The notes under the pieces: generated by a model
The model's database searches: none
Seen by the model: only the letters and a program-made list of their open reading frames with translations
What the model was told of the DNA's origin: nothing
Shown here: in pieces, positions 42,807 to 51,695 of the stretch
Layout: every line of letters begins with the position of its first letter
Numbering within the stretch: position 1 is the first letter of the stretch
Assembly: GCF_018966525.1 (NCBI RefSeq)
Contig: NZ_CP076607.1
Span: 620,001-684,000 of the forward strand
Length of the DNA: 64,000 nucleotides
Direction of reading: 5' to 3'
From: Paenibacillus sophorae
GTDB lineage: Bacteria; Bacillota; Bacilli; Paenibacillales; Paenibacillaceae
Position numbers and translations under genes: made by a program

Positions 42807-43970
42807 TTATCTGCTGCGCCGCCCGCTATAGAGTTCCCTCATTGCATGCAGCATCATACCGACATCTTGTTCTGTCGTATCCACACCTACGCTCACTCGT
42901 ACCGCGCCGCTCTGCAGCGTACCGGCAGCTTTATGCGCCAGAGGCGTACAATGCATCCCTGCCCGTACGGCAATGCCATACTCCCTGTCAAGACGATGGG
43001 CAATTTGTGCCGATTCTTCACCCTCTATGACAAACGACAAAAGTCCCGTTCGCAGAACGCCTTCGGCCGGGCCAAGAAATCTTACCCCCGAAATATCTCT
43101 CATCCCCTCCATTAGGGATTGAATAAGGTTCCATTCATGCCTGCGTATATTTTCCGTACCCAGTGATTGTACTTTCTGTACTCCTGCAAGCAATCCCGCA
43201 ATCCCTACTGTATTTTGCGTTCCCGCTTCATATTTATCCGGTCTTACGTTTGGCTGCTCACTATTCTCTGATTGGCTTCCCGTGCCTCCGTGCATAAGCG
43301 GCTCCAAATCAAGTTCCGGCGAAATATACAGCCCCCCTGTTCCCTGCGGCCCAAGAAGACCCTTATGGCCGGGAAAGGCAAGAAGGTCGATATTCATTTT
43401 GCCTACATCGATATCCAGTGAACCGGCGCTTTGAGCGGCATCCACTAAAAATACGGCTCCATACGTTTTGGCAATATCCCCTATTTCGCCAATAGGCAGA
43501 ATGCTTCCAAGCAAATTTGAGCTGTGGCTGCAGATAACCATTTTAGTATTGGACTTGAATGTTTTTTTCAATTCCTGCAGATCAAGCTGTCCTTGAAAGT
43601 CGACATTTAAATAATCAACCTCAATCCCTTTGGTCCTCCGCAAATATTCCAGTGGGCGGCGAACCGAATTATGCTCAGTCATCGTTGAAATGACATGATC
43701 ACCCGAACGGAGTGTACCTTGAATCGCCATATTAAGCGACATCGTCGTATTATGCGTAAACGCGATATCCTGCGCATTGGTTACTCCGAACAATTCTGCT
43801 AGTGCCATTCTCGCCCGAACCAGCACCCTTCCGGTTCCCATAGCAAGTGAGTAGTTCCCTCTTCCGGCATTGGCTCCAGCATGCTGCAGAGCATCCATCA
43901 TTGCCTGCACAACCTCCGGAGGTTTAGGCCATGAGGTTGCAGCATGATCTAAATAGACAAATTCCTTCAA
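42807..43970 (-). CDS. Class-V aminotransferase, cysteine desulfurase-like
   Basis: The 387-residue PLP enzyme starts 'MKEFVYLDHAATSWPKPPEV'. Lys203 in FPGHKG is the Schiff-base lysine, and Cys341 in AGMHCTPLAHK is the probable persulfide cysteine. This matches the EF2568-type subfamily, which tends to pair with DUF3343 and is linked to selenium or sulfur trafficking. It likely mobilises S or Se from cysteine or selenocysteine. The receiver protein is unknown. Confidence 0.9.
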   Translation of the reverse strand: MKEFVYLDHAATSWPKPPEVVQAMMDALQHAGANAGRGNYSLAMGTGRVLVRARMALAELFGVTNAQDIAFTHNTTMSLNMAIQGTLRSGDHVISTMTEHNSVRRPLEYLRRTKGIEVDYLNVDFQGQLDLQELKKTFKSNTKMVICSHSSNLLGSILPIGEIGDIAKTYGAVFLVDAAQSAGSLDIDVGKMNIDLLAFPGHKGLLGPQGTGGLYISPELDLEPLMHGGTGSQSENSEQPNVRPDKYEAGTQNTVGIAGLLAGVQKVQSLGTENIRRHEWNLIQSLMEGMRDISGVRFLGPAEGVLRTGLLSFVIEGEESAQIAHRLDREYGIAVRAGMHCTPLAHKAAGTLQSGAVRVSVGVDTTEQDVGMMLHAMRELYSGRRSR

Positions 43971-44012
43971 GTTCTCGCCTCCTTAATTTTTGAACATACC
44001 GTTCTTTCGTGC

Positions 44013-44060
44013 AAAAAACATATCCATCATTATCCTTTACGGATAGATCAGGATATGTTT
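44013..44060 (-). terminator. Intrinsic terminator after parB
   Basis: On the reverse strand AACATATCC and GGATATGTT pair around an inner TATCC/GGATA hairpin, followed by TTTT. Confidence 0.75.
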
Positions 44061-44075
44061 TCCAGGTAGTATTCA

Positions 44076-44918
44076 TTAATTTCCGAGCAGTTCCAGCAGA
44101 CGTTCCAAATCCTGAGCACTGTAATAATTTAATTCGATTTTGCCTTTATCCTTGCCCTGTTTAATTTTCACCGTTGTCTTGAACCGTTCACGCAAAATTT
44201 CTTCCACATTATCGATGTACGGGTCGCGTTTAACGATCTTAGTCTTCACCACGCCGGAAGGTTTACGGTCCAGGTTTTTCACCGCTTCTTCCAGTTCCCT
44301 TACACTCCATTGCTGATCCACACATTGCTGAGCTAACTGCTTGATCAGTTCCGGTTCTTTCAAACCTACAATTGCACGCGCATGTCCCATCGAAATTGTT
44401 CCACGTGAAACAAATTCCTTCACTTCTTCCGGAAGCGACAGCAACCTCAGAAAGTTAGCAATATGCGGGCGGGATTTCCCAACCTTCAAGGATAGTTCTT
44501 CCTGTGTAAGTGAAAACTGATCCATCAGTCCTTGATAGGCAACAGCTACCTCCATAGCGTTCAAATCCTCACGTTGCAGATTTTCAATCAGTGCTATTTC
44601 AGTAACCTGCTGATCACTAAAGCTGCGTACAACAGCCGGAATCGTTGCTTTTCCGCAGTACTGCGATGCACGGAATCTGCGTTCACCAGCGATAATCTCA
44701 TAGCCTTTAAGTACGCTTCGCACGATAATCGGCTGAATAACCCCATGCTGGCGAATGGATTCGGCCAATTCCTGAATGCTCTCTTCATTAAAGTCTTTAC
44801 GAGGCTGGTAAGGATTGGCACGAAGCTGTGAAAGAGGAATTTCCACCACTTTATCATCTTCATTAATGGACAAGGATGGGATTAAGGCATCCAACCCTTT
44901 ACCCAAACGCTTACTCAT
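44076..44918 (-). CDS. parB: Chromosome partitioning protein ParB (Spo0J)
   Basis: The 280-residue protein has the CTP-binding N-domain with 'NPYQPRKDFNEESIQELAESIRQHGVIQPIIVR' and the GERRFRA motif, a helix-turn-helix 'LTQEELSLKVGKSRPHIANFLRLL' and a C-terminal dimerisation domain. It loads on parS, slides as a clamp and recruits SMC for origin segregation. ATG 44918 follows AAGGAAGTG and overlaps parA by 8 bp. The gene carries its own parS at 44397-44412. Confidence 0.97.
   Translation of the reverse strand: MSKRLGKGLDALIPSLSINEDDKVVEIPLSQLRANPYQPRKDFNEESIQELAESIRQHGVIQPIIVRSVLKGYEIIAGERRFRASQYCGKATIPAVVRSFSDQQVTEIALIENLQREDLNAMEVAVAYQGLMDQFSLTQEELSLKVGKSRPHIANFLRLLSLPEEVKEFVSRGTISMGHARAIVGLKEPELIKQLAQQCVDQQWSVRELEEAVKNLDRKPSGVVKTKIVKRDPYIDNVEEILRERFKTTVKIKQGKDKGKIELNYYSAQDLERLLELLGN
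44397..44412. promoter_or_regulatory. parS site inside parB
   Basis: TGTTCCACGTGAAACA fits the consensus TGTTNCACGTGAAACA exactly. Confidence 0.93.
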
Positions 44919-45672
44919 AAGATAACACTTCCTTTGCCAACTCATAATACACTTCCGCACCTTTGGAGCGCCGATCATAAGTGATAATGGATTGTCCGTG
45001 AGATGGCGCTTCACTTAGCCTGATGTTACGTGGGATAATCGTCCGGTACACTTTTTCCTGAAAATACTTTTTCACTTCTTCAATAACCTGTATCCCGAGA
45101 TTGGTCCGGGCATCTAACATGGTTAGCAGGACTCCCTCAATTTGCAAATGAGGATTTAAATTTTTCTGTACCAGCCTGACAGTATTTAAGAGCTGACTTA
45201 AACCTTCCAGCGCGTAATATTCACATTGAATTGGAATAATAACGGAGTCGGCCGCAGTCAGCGAATTGATCGTCAGAATGCCCAGTGACGGCGGACAATC
45301 GATAATAATGTAATCATAATTCTGCTTAACAATACCGAGCGCTTTCTTGAGCCGCAATTCTCTTGATATGGTCGATACCAATTCAATTTCCGCGCCTGCC
45401 AGCTGGATAGTGGCCGGTATGATGTTAAGACCATCAATTTTTGTCTCTAGAATAGCATCATGTGGAGGAATGTCATCAATCAGAATATTATATATACAAT
45501 TCTCTACATCTGCCTTATTAATGCCTACGCCGCTTGTGGTATTACCCTGCGGATCAATATCAACAAGCAGTACCCTTTTGCCCAAAGTAGCCAGACCGGC
45601 TCCCAGGTTCACAGAAGTCGTTGTTTTACCGACACCGCCTTTTTGATTTGCTATGGCTATAATTTTGGACAC
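44911..45672 (-). CDS. parA: Chromosome partitioning ATPase ParA (Soj)
   Basis: The 253-residue protein has the deviant Walker A KGGVGKTTT near 11-19, 'VDIDPQGNTT' and 'IIDCPPSLGILT'. It is a non-specific DNA-binding ATPase that works with ParB in origin segregation and regulates DnaA. It lacks a long N-terminal extension, as in Bacillus Soj. It lies directly upstream of parB. Confidence 0.97.
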   Translation of the reverse strand: MSKIIAIANQKGGVGKTTTSVNLGAGLATLGKRVLLVDIDPQGNTTSGVGINKADVENCIYNILIDDIPPHDAILETKIDGLNIIPATIQLAGAEIELVSTISRELRLKKALGIVKQNYDYIIIDCPPSLGILTINSLTAADSVIIPIQCEYYALEGLSQLLNTVRLVQKNLNPHLQIEGVLLTMLDARTNLGIQVIEEVKKYFQEKVYRTIIPRNIRLSEAPSHGQSIITYDRRSKGAEVYYELAKEVLSYE

Positions 45673-45774
45673 TTATTTCACCTCGAATAGTTGGGAAAAA
45701 TCTTGTAGTCGTTTCACATTGATGAGATAGATTGCATTTCTTTTTGAAAAACCATACCTTCCAGGATAAGTCGC

Positions 45775-45808
45775 AGAAAAGGCGGCCATTCACCTCAGGG
45801 CCGCCTTC
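45775..45808 (-). terminator. Intrinsic terminator after noc
   Basis: AAGGCGGCC and GGCCGCCTT form a perfect 9-bp stem; the following reverse-strand TTTTC is a short U tract. Confidence 0.75.
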
Positions 45809-45823
45809 AGCTATGCAATCATT

Positions 45824-46639
45824 TTATCTTTTTGGAATTTGTATAACGATCTCATAGTGGTCGCCGCGATCGTTTTCAGAAGTTTTTATTTCCATTCCCG
45901 AACCGGTTACCATATCAATTGATTGGCGAATCGTGTTGAGAGCCAACCGAACATCTTTTGTATAAGAGATTCGTTTTGTTTTTTTGATTTTGGAAGCTTC
46001 CTTATAAAAGGCAATTCGCGCTTCAGTCTGCTTTACGTTCAATCCTTTGGATATAATTTCCCCAAGCACTTTAAGCTGCATTTCCTCGTTATCCAGCGAT
46101 AATAGCGACCGCGCATGTCTTTCTGTGATTTGCCTTTCCATCAAAGCGGCTTTAACTTCTTCCGGCAGTTGGAGCAACCGGATTTTGTTGGCAATGGTGG
46201 ATTGGCTTTTGCCGAGCCGCTGCGCGAGACTCTCCTGGGTCAATTGATGTAAATCAATCAGTTTCTGATAGGCAATTGCTTCTTCAATGGAAGTGAGATT
46301 CTCCCGCTGCAAATTCTCAATAAGAGCAATTGATGCAGCTTGCGAATTGTTGAAATCGCGTACGATTGCCGGAATAGTCTCCATTCCCAGCTTTTTAACC
46401 GCACGCCAGCGCCGCTCACCCGCAATAATCTCATAGTGGGAATCTTTCATGCGAACGACAATCGGTTGAATCACTCCATGAGTTTTAATCGTCTGGCATA
46501 GTTCATCAATCTTCTCATCATCAAAAATTGTACGAGGCTGATAAGGACTGCTGACTACATCATTGACCGGGATTTGCTTAATTTCTTCTCCGCTGCTTCG
46601 CTCGGTAAATCCAAACAGTCTGGTGAATTGTTCTTTCAT
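45824..46639 (-). CDS. noc: Nucleoid occlusion protein Noc
   Basis: The 271-residue ParB paralogue starts with the short amphipathic stretch 'MKEQFTRLFGF', the membrane-targeting helix of Noc. It then has the CTPase domain with 'SPYQPRTIFDDEKIDELCQTIKTHGVIQPIVVR', GERRWRA and a helix-turn-helix 'LTQESLAQRLGKSQSTIANKIRLL'. It prevents Z-ring assembly over the nucleoid. The ATG at 46639 is chosen for that helix; earlier codons sit too close to AGGTGG. Confidence 0.95.
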   Translation of the reverse strand: MKEQFTRLFGFTERSSGEEIKQIPVNDVVSSPYQPRTIFDDEKIDELCQTIKTHGVIQPIVVRMKDSHYEIIAGERRWRAVKKLGMETIPAIVRDFNNSQAASIALIENLQRENLTSIEEAIAYQKLIDLHQLTQESLAQRLGKSQSTIANKIRLLQLPEEVKAALMERQITERHARSLLSLDNEEMQLKVLGEIISKGLNVKQTEARIAFYKEASKIKKTKRISYTKDVRLALNTIRQSIDMVTGSGMEIKTSENDRGDHYEIVIQIPKR

Positions 46640-47538
46640 TCCGTTCATTACCACCTAATTTCATTATAGTACGATCTTGACCTCAATTCGGAAAAACAAT
46701 CGTACAAATCAAAAAACTTTATGCGGTTCAGGCACAACTCAGCTCTATGCCGGGCGAAATGCTCCTCTAATTACCCTTGTAATTGACGAATAACTATGAG
46801 GTACAGTTCGGTTCTGTGACATAATGCTGCAAGAATGAAAAAACATCAACGTGCCTAGGCGGCGCTTTTGGCACCGCATTGTTACTATATTATTCTATCA
46901 CTTTTCTGTCCATAATCCTATTCTTCGTATAGACCTATTTTCCTTCAATTAAAATGAACTTCACATTTCGCCACCAGATATCAGTCGTAACTACGAGTAC
47001 TCTTTGGATTTCGGACCGCTACCCATTTAGCAGTTTTCTTGAATTAACCGATGTTCGTGGATGGTATCCGGAGACAGACTATGCTCTAGAAGCGAGCTTT
47101 CCTCTGGAAAGCTTTCAGGTGGTCGCGATTGCTCCTACATTTCCAAACTTCCCATTCACTACTCCCTACCCTGATGTTATTTTTCAACACTGTCTTATAA
47201 AGTTATGTAAAATATTTTCTTTTCCAAACTGCGTATCGGATCCATTCACTTTCGTAATAATGGCATTTAAAGTTTTCTCTTCCCTCCACAACCTAACAGC
47301 AAATGCTTATGAGCCGATAACTAACTTCAATTACGAGCGTACTATAGTACTAGTCCAATTAAGAGGATAGAAAGCGCCTGCGTTGTCCTTATTCCCATAT
47401 TTCTTATAAAGGTGCATCTTATCTCGTCAAAAAAGAAGATCATTTTGTAGGCACTAGCTTAACTGTGCTTATAATTACATTAAGCCGCCTCCCTTGAGGA
47501 AGACGGCCTCCTATAATTGCCAAAATCCTGTTTCCAAA
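46640..47538. other. Long gap between noc and rsmG with no confident gene
   Basis: About 900 bases without a supported gene. An open + frame at 46954-47370 (138 codons) has no ribosome site, an odd Phe/Pro/Thr-rich composition and no recognisable motif. The sequence has short palindromes: AGCTTTCC-TCT-GGAAAGCT near 47095-47113 and an ACTATAGTAC block near 47340. It may be a decayed insertion, a regulatory tract or simply spacer. Confidence 0.5.
47484..47507 (-). terminator. Possible terminator after rsmG
   Basis: On the reverse strand GCCGTCTTCC and GGGAGGCGGC pair with G-U pairs; the tail TTAATGTAATT is only weakly U-rich. Confidence 0.5.
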
Positions 47539-47554
47539 TGTTTCACGTGAAACA
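47539..47554. promoter_or_regulatory. parS site next to rsmG
   Basis: TGTTTCACGTGAAACA is a perfect 16-bp palindromic parS, one base past the rsmG stop codon. Confidence 0.97.
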
Positions 47555-47555
47555 A

Positions 47556-48275
47556 TTAGAGAAGCGGAGTTTTAGCGGGTATACCTGCTTTACGTGGATA
47601 TTTAACCGGTGTAGCGCCGGTCTTGCGGATGATAACGATGTGCCTGGCTGAATCCTCTATCGGCAAACTGAACGATTCCACCTTTTCCAATTGAGCACGC
47701 AGTTCTTTAAGACTGAACTTGGACTCGCTTATTTCCTCCATAGGATCACTGCCTTTCATAGCAGCGAAAATACCGTCCTTACGGACAAAAGGCAAGCAGA
47801 ACTCATTCAGCAGAGCCATCCTTGCAACCGCGCGCGCCGTTACCAAGTCATATTGATCCCGATGCGAAGCTTGCCTTGCAATGTCCTCTGCCCGGCCGTG
47901 AATCAACTCCACCCCTTCCAGCTTAAGCTCGTCGCAGACATGCTGGAGGAAGGAGATACGCTTGCTGAGTGAATCAACAATGGTCAGCTTTATATGAGGA
48001 AATGCAATTTTAAGCGGAATACCCGGAAATCCTGCTCCAGATCCAATATCTGCCATCCGTTCAACTGCAGTCATATCTACAAAAAAGGCAAGTGACAGGG
48101 AATCATAAAAATGCTTTGTATATACCTGTTCGCGATCGGTAATGCCAGTAAGATTCATCTTTTCATTCCAAGTGATAAGCTCCCGGTAATAACTCTCAAA
48201 CTGATCCAGCTCGGAGGAAATTGAAATCCCCCGCTCTTCCAGCCGCCGGGCAAACTGATCTTGAACTGTATCCAT
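47556..48275 (-). CDS. rsmG: 16S rRNA (guanine527-N7)-methyltransferase
   Basis: The 239-residue protein contains 'NLTGITDREQVYTKHFYDSL' (about 41-60) and the SAM-binding 'MADIGSGAGFPGIPLKIAFPHIKLTIVDSLSKRI' (about 74-107), as in GidB. It methylates G527 of 16S rRNA; loss gives low-level streptomycin resistance. It lies 9 bp after mnmG in the same strand. Confidence 0.97.
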   Translation of the reverse strand: MDTVQDQFARRLEERGISISSELDQFESYYRELITWNEKMNLTGITDREQVYTKHFYDSLSLAFFVDMTAVERMADIGSGAGFPGIPLKIAFPHIKLTIVDSLSKRISFLQHVCDELKLEGVELIHGRAEDIARQASHRDQYDLVTARAVARMALLNEFCLPFVRKDGIFAAMKGSDPMEEISESKFSLKELRAQLEKVESFSLPIEDSARHIVIIRKTGATPVKYPRKAGIPAKTPLL

Positions 48276-48284
48276 AACGGTCTC

Positions 48285-50171
48285 TTATCCTTTCGCCGCG
48301 GTCACCCGGTTATAGTGTTCCAAATGAACCAGCAGGATAGAGATATCAGCTGGTGTCACGCCGGAGATGCGGGATGCCTGACCGATAGAAATCGGGCGAA
48401 TCTTGGCCAGCTTTTGCCGGGCTTCGATGGCCAATCCATGAATATCGCTGTAATCGATGTCATCCGGAAGCTTTTTCTGCTCCATCTTTTGCAGCCGCTC
48501 CACATGCTGAAGTTGCTTCTCGATATAACCGGCATACTTGATTTGAATTTCAACCTGCTCCTTCATTTCCCCATCCAATGGGACCAGTGGCGGAGAAATC
48601 CGCTCAACAAATGCATAATCCACTTCTGGGCGGCGCATCAGGATAAGCAGATTGCTGCCGTCGACAATCGGCGACGATCCTTTTTCTTCCAAGACGGAAT
48701 TTACTTCGGATGGTTTGACCTTTGTATCCTGCAATCTTTGAATTTCCTGCTCCACCTTCTGCTTCTTATCAATAAAAGCCGCATAACGTTCTTCGGAAAT
48801 CAGTCCGATTTCATAACCAATCGGGGTCAGACGAAGGTCGGCATTGTCATGACGAAGCAGCAGTCGGTACTCTGCCCGGGAGGTAAGTAGACGGTAGGGC
48901 TCGTTCGTACCCTTTGTCACAAGGTCGTCAATCAGCACACCAATATAGCCCTGGGACCGATCCAAAATAACTGGGTCTTTACCTTGCGCCTTGCGGGCGG
49001 CATTAATGCCGGCCATCACTCCCTGTCCCGCCGCTTCCTCATACCCGGAAGTGCCGTTGATCTGTCCAGCCGTGAACAGACCTGGCAAACGCTTCGTTTC
49101 CAGGCTCGGCCACAGTTGGGTAGGCACCATGGCATCATATTCAATGGCGTATCCGTTACGCATCATTTCTACTTTTTCCAGCCCCGGAATCGAGCGTAGA
49201 ATTGAGAGTTGGACATCTTCCGGCAAGCTGGTAGACAGGCCTTGAACATAATATTCTGCCGTGTTTTTCCCTTCCGGTTCAAGGAAAATCTGGTGTTTTG
49301 GCTTGTCGCTGAAACGAACTACCTTGTCCTCGATGGATGGGCAATAACGCGGTCCAGTTCCTTCAATAATACCGGTAAACATCGGAGCGCGATGCAGATT
49401 GCTATTGATAATCGCATGGGTCTCCTCCGACGTATACGTCAGCCAGCAAGGAAGCTGCTCGTTGTCCGACGATTTCGTCTCGTAGGAGAAGAATTTCGGA
49501 TGCTCGTCACCGGGCTGGATTTCCGTCTTGGAGAAGTCAATCGTATCCTTGTGCACACGCGGCGGAGTGCCGGTCTTGAAACGCACCAGTTCAAAGCCCA
49601 GCTCGCGCAAGTGCTCCGAGAGCTTAACCGAAGGCTGTTGATTGTTCGGACCGCTCTCGTAAGTGGTCTCGCCCATAATCACCTTTCCACGCAGATAAGT
49701 GCCCGTAGTCAAAATAACGGTTTTACTGCGGTATATCGTTCCGGTCTTGGTGACTACTCCGGCACAAACGCCATTCTCTACAACCAGGCGTTCCACCATT
49801 CCCTGACGCAGCGTCAGATTCGGCGTCTTCTCCATCGTTTCCTTCATTGTATGCTGATACAGAAACTTATCGGCCTGAGCGCGAAGCGCGTGAACGGCTG
49901 GTCCCTTTCCGGTATTAAGCATACGAAGCTGAATGAAAGTCTTGTCAATATTGCGGCCCATTTCACCGCCCAAAGCATCGATTTCACGGACGACATGGCC
50001 TTTAGCCGGTCCTCCGATCGACGGGTTGCAGGGCATGAACGCAATCATATCCAAATTGATCGTCACCATTAGGGTGCTGCAGCCCATGCGGGCGGCGGCA
50101 AGGGCGGCTTCGCTGCCCGCGTGGCCCGCGCCGATGACGATCACGTCATAGCTTCCTCCTTCATAACTCAT
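48285..50171 (-). CDS. mnmG: tRNA uridine-5-carboxymethylaminomethyl modification enzyme MnmG
   Basis: The 628-residue FAD protein has the dinucleotide fold VIGAGHAGSEAALAAARMG (about 11-29), 'MPCNPSIGGPAKGHVVREIDALGG' and the C-terminal 'ISGVTPADISILLVHL'. With MnmE it installs the cmnm5 group on wobble uridine of certain tRNAs. ATG 50171 follows AGGAGG by seven bases. It lies between mnmE and rsmG, as usual. Confidence 0.98.
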   Translation of the reverse strand: MSYEGGSYDVIVIGAGHAGSEAALAAARMGCSTLMVTINLDMIAFMPCNPSIGGPAKGHVVREIDALGGEMGRNIDKTFIQLRMLNTGKGPAVHALRAQADKFLYQHTMKETMEKTPNLTLRQGMVERLVVENGVCAGVVTKTGTIYRSKTVILTTGTYLRGKVIMGETTYESGPNNQQPSVKLSEHLRELGFELVRFKTGTPPRVHKDTIDFSKTEIQPGDEHPKFFSYETKSSDNEQLPCWLTYTSEETHAIINSNLHRAPMFTGIIEGTGPRYCPSIEDKVVRFSDKPKHQIFLEPEGKNTAEYYVQGLSTSLPEDVQLSILRSIPGLEKVEMMRNGYAIEYDAMVPTQLWPSLETKRLPGLFTAGQINGTSGYEEAAGQGVMAGINAARKAQGKDPVILDRSQGYIGVLIDDLVTKGTNEPYRLLTSRAEYRLLLRHDNADLRLTPIGYEIGLISEERYAAFIDKKQKVEQEIQRLQDTKVKPSEVNSVLEEKGSSPIVDGSNLLILMRRPEVDYAFVERISPPLVPLDGEMKEQVEIQIKYAGYIEKQLQHVERLQKMEQKKLPDDIDYSDIHGLAIEARQKLAKIRPISIGQASRISGVTPADISILLVHLEHYNRVTAAKG

Positions 50172-50218
50172 TACATTTCCTCCTTTATATTAAATACGGC
50201 TCTTTAACGCCGTATGCC

Positions 50219-51595
50219 TTATTTTCCTAAGCAAAACTGCGAAAAAATCTGGTCAAGCAGCGAATCGGCCGCTGTATCACCGACAATCTCTCCAAGCTGT
50301 TCCCAGGCAAGCCTGACGTCAATCTGGATCATGTCGATCGGTATCAGCTGTTCCGCTGCTTCGTATGCATCTTGAAGCGACTTATGCGCTTTCTTTAACA
50401 GCGCGATATGACGTACATTGCTGACATAGGTCAAATCGCCGGACTCCAGCTTGCCTCCGAAAAAGAGCTCGGAAATGGCTTCCTCCAGCCGGTCGAGACC
50501 TTCCTCTTCCAACACGGACATCGGAACGATAGCGGATTCGTCGAAATATTGAAACAGAACACCTTTGTCCAATTTCGATGGTAAGTCCATTTTATTCATG
50601 ATACATAAAACTTGTCTACCGTGGATTTGTTCCATTAAAGTTAATTCGTCCTCATGGAGAGGCTCACTGGCATTCAGTACAAGCAGAATAAGATCGGCCT
50701 CACTGACGGCGGCTTTGGAGCGTTCCACCCCAATTTTCTCCACCACATCCATCGTTTCACGGATACCAGCCGTATCCAGCAGCTTAAGCGGAATGTTGTT
50801 TATCGTGACGAATTCTTCAATGACATCCCGGGTCGTTCCGGGAATATCCGTCACAATCGCTTTATTTTCTCGGGCCAGCGCATTAAGGAGCGACGATTTC
50901 CCAACATTGGGGCGGCCGATAATAGCGGTCGTAATCCCTTCGCGCAAAATTTTGCCTTGAGTTGCTGTCTTAAGAAGCTTGTCAATCCCTTCCATAATTT
51001 CACAGCTCTTGTCTTTGACATATTCCGCCGTTAGCAGCTCCACGTCATGCTCAGGATAGTCGATATTGACCTCAATGTGAGCGAGCAGTTCCAGCAGACT
51101 TTGTCTGAGATTCCCGATCCGCTGTGACAATGAGCCTCCCACCTGCTTCAAAGCGACGGAAAAAGCCCGATCGGACTTTGAGCGAATGAGGTCAATTACC
51201 GCCTCAGCCTGGGACAAATCGATTCGGCCTCCGAGAAATGCCCGCTTGGTAAATTCCCCGGGCTCCGCCAGGCGGATCTGCTGCTGTAGCAGTACATCCA
51301 TCACTCTTCGCACCGAGATGACACCCCCGTGCGTACTGATCTCCACCACGTCTTCAGTCGTAAAAGAACGCGGGGCCCTCATGACAGTGACGAGTACTTC
51401 TTCCATAATTTCACCATTGTCGGGACTTATGATATGTCCATAGTGAACGGTGTGACTCTCTGCTTCCGTCAGTGGAATCCGGCTGCGGAACAAAGATGCT
51501 ACCTGAGTGATGCTGCCCGGTCCACTTACCCGGATAATTGCGATTCCTCCCTCGCCCACCGCCGTCGAAACAGCGGCGATTGTATCACTGAGCAT
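50219..51595 (-). CDS. mnmE: tRNA modification GTPase MnmE
   Basis: The 458-residue protein has an N-terminal folate-binding domain ('DTIAAVSTAVGEGGIAIIRVSGPGS'), a helical domain and an inserted G domain: P-loop GRPNVGKSSLLN, switch 'TDIPGTTRDVIEE', DTAG and NKMD. The C-terminal catalytic Cys lies in FCLGK. It works with MnmG in tRNA wobble modification. ATG 51595 gives the usual family length; the GTG four codons earlier abuts its ribosome site. Confidence 0.97.
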   Translation of the reverse strand: MLSDTIAAVSTAVGEGGIAIIRVSGPGSITQVASLFRSRIPLTEAESHTVHYGHIISPDNGEIMEEVLVTVMRAPRSFTTEDVVEISTHGGVISVRRVMDVLLQQQIRLAEPGEFTKRAFLGGRIDLSQAEAVIDLIRSKSDRAFSVALKQVGGSLSQRIGNLRQSLLELLAHIEVNIDYPEHDVELLTAEYVKDKSCEIMEGIDKLLKTATQGKILREGITTAIIGRPNVGKSSLLNALARENKAIVTDIPGTTRDVIEEFVTINNIPLKLLDTAGIRETMDVVEKIGVERSKAAVSEADLILLVLNASEPLHEDELTLMEQIHGRQVLCIMNKMDLPSKLDKGVLFQYFDESAIVPMSVLEEEGLDRLEEAISELFFGGKLESGDLTYVSNVRHIALLKKAHKSLQDAYEAAEQLIPIDMIQIDVRLAWEQLGEIVGDTAADSLLDQIFSQFCLGK

Positions 51596-51643
51596 GTCTA
51601 CCTTCACCTTTCCTCATGATATAATCAAGCACCATATATACGT

Positions 51644-51683
51644 TAAAAAAACAATGACCCCTTTCAGTGTCAAGGAGTCATTG
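51644..51683 (-). terminator. Intrinsic terminator after jag
   Basis: On the reverse strand CAATGACTCCTT and AAGGGGTCATTG pair (G-U allowed), then TTTTTTT. It separates the yidC-jag unit from mnmE. Confidence 0.85.
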
Positions 51684-51695
51684 CGGCTATAATCT

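Noticed and set aside
46954..47370. 138-codon + frame in the noc-rsmG gap as a gene
   Set aside because: No ribosome site, odd composition (Phe, Pro, Thr rich) and no motif. It is kept only as part of a gap finding.
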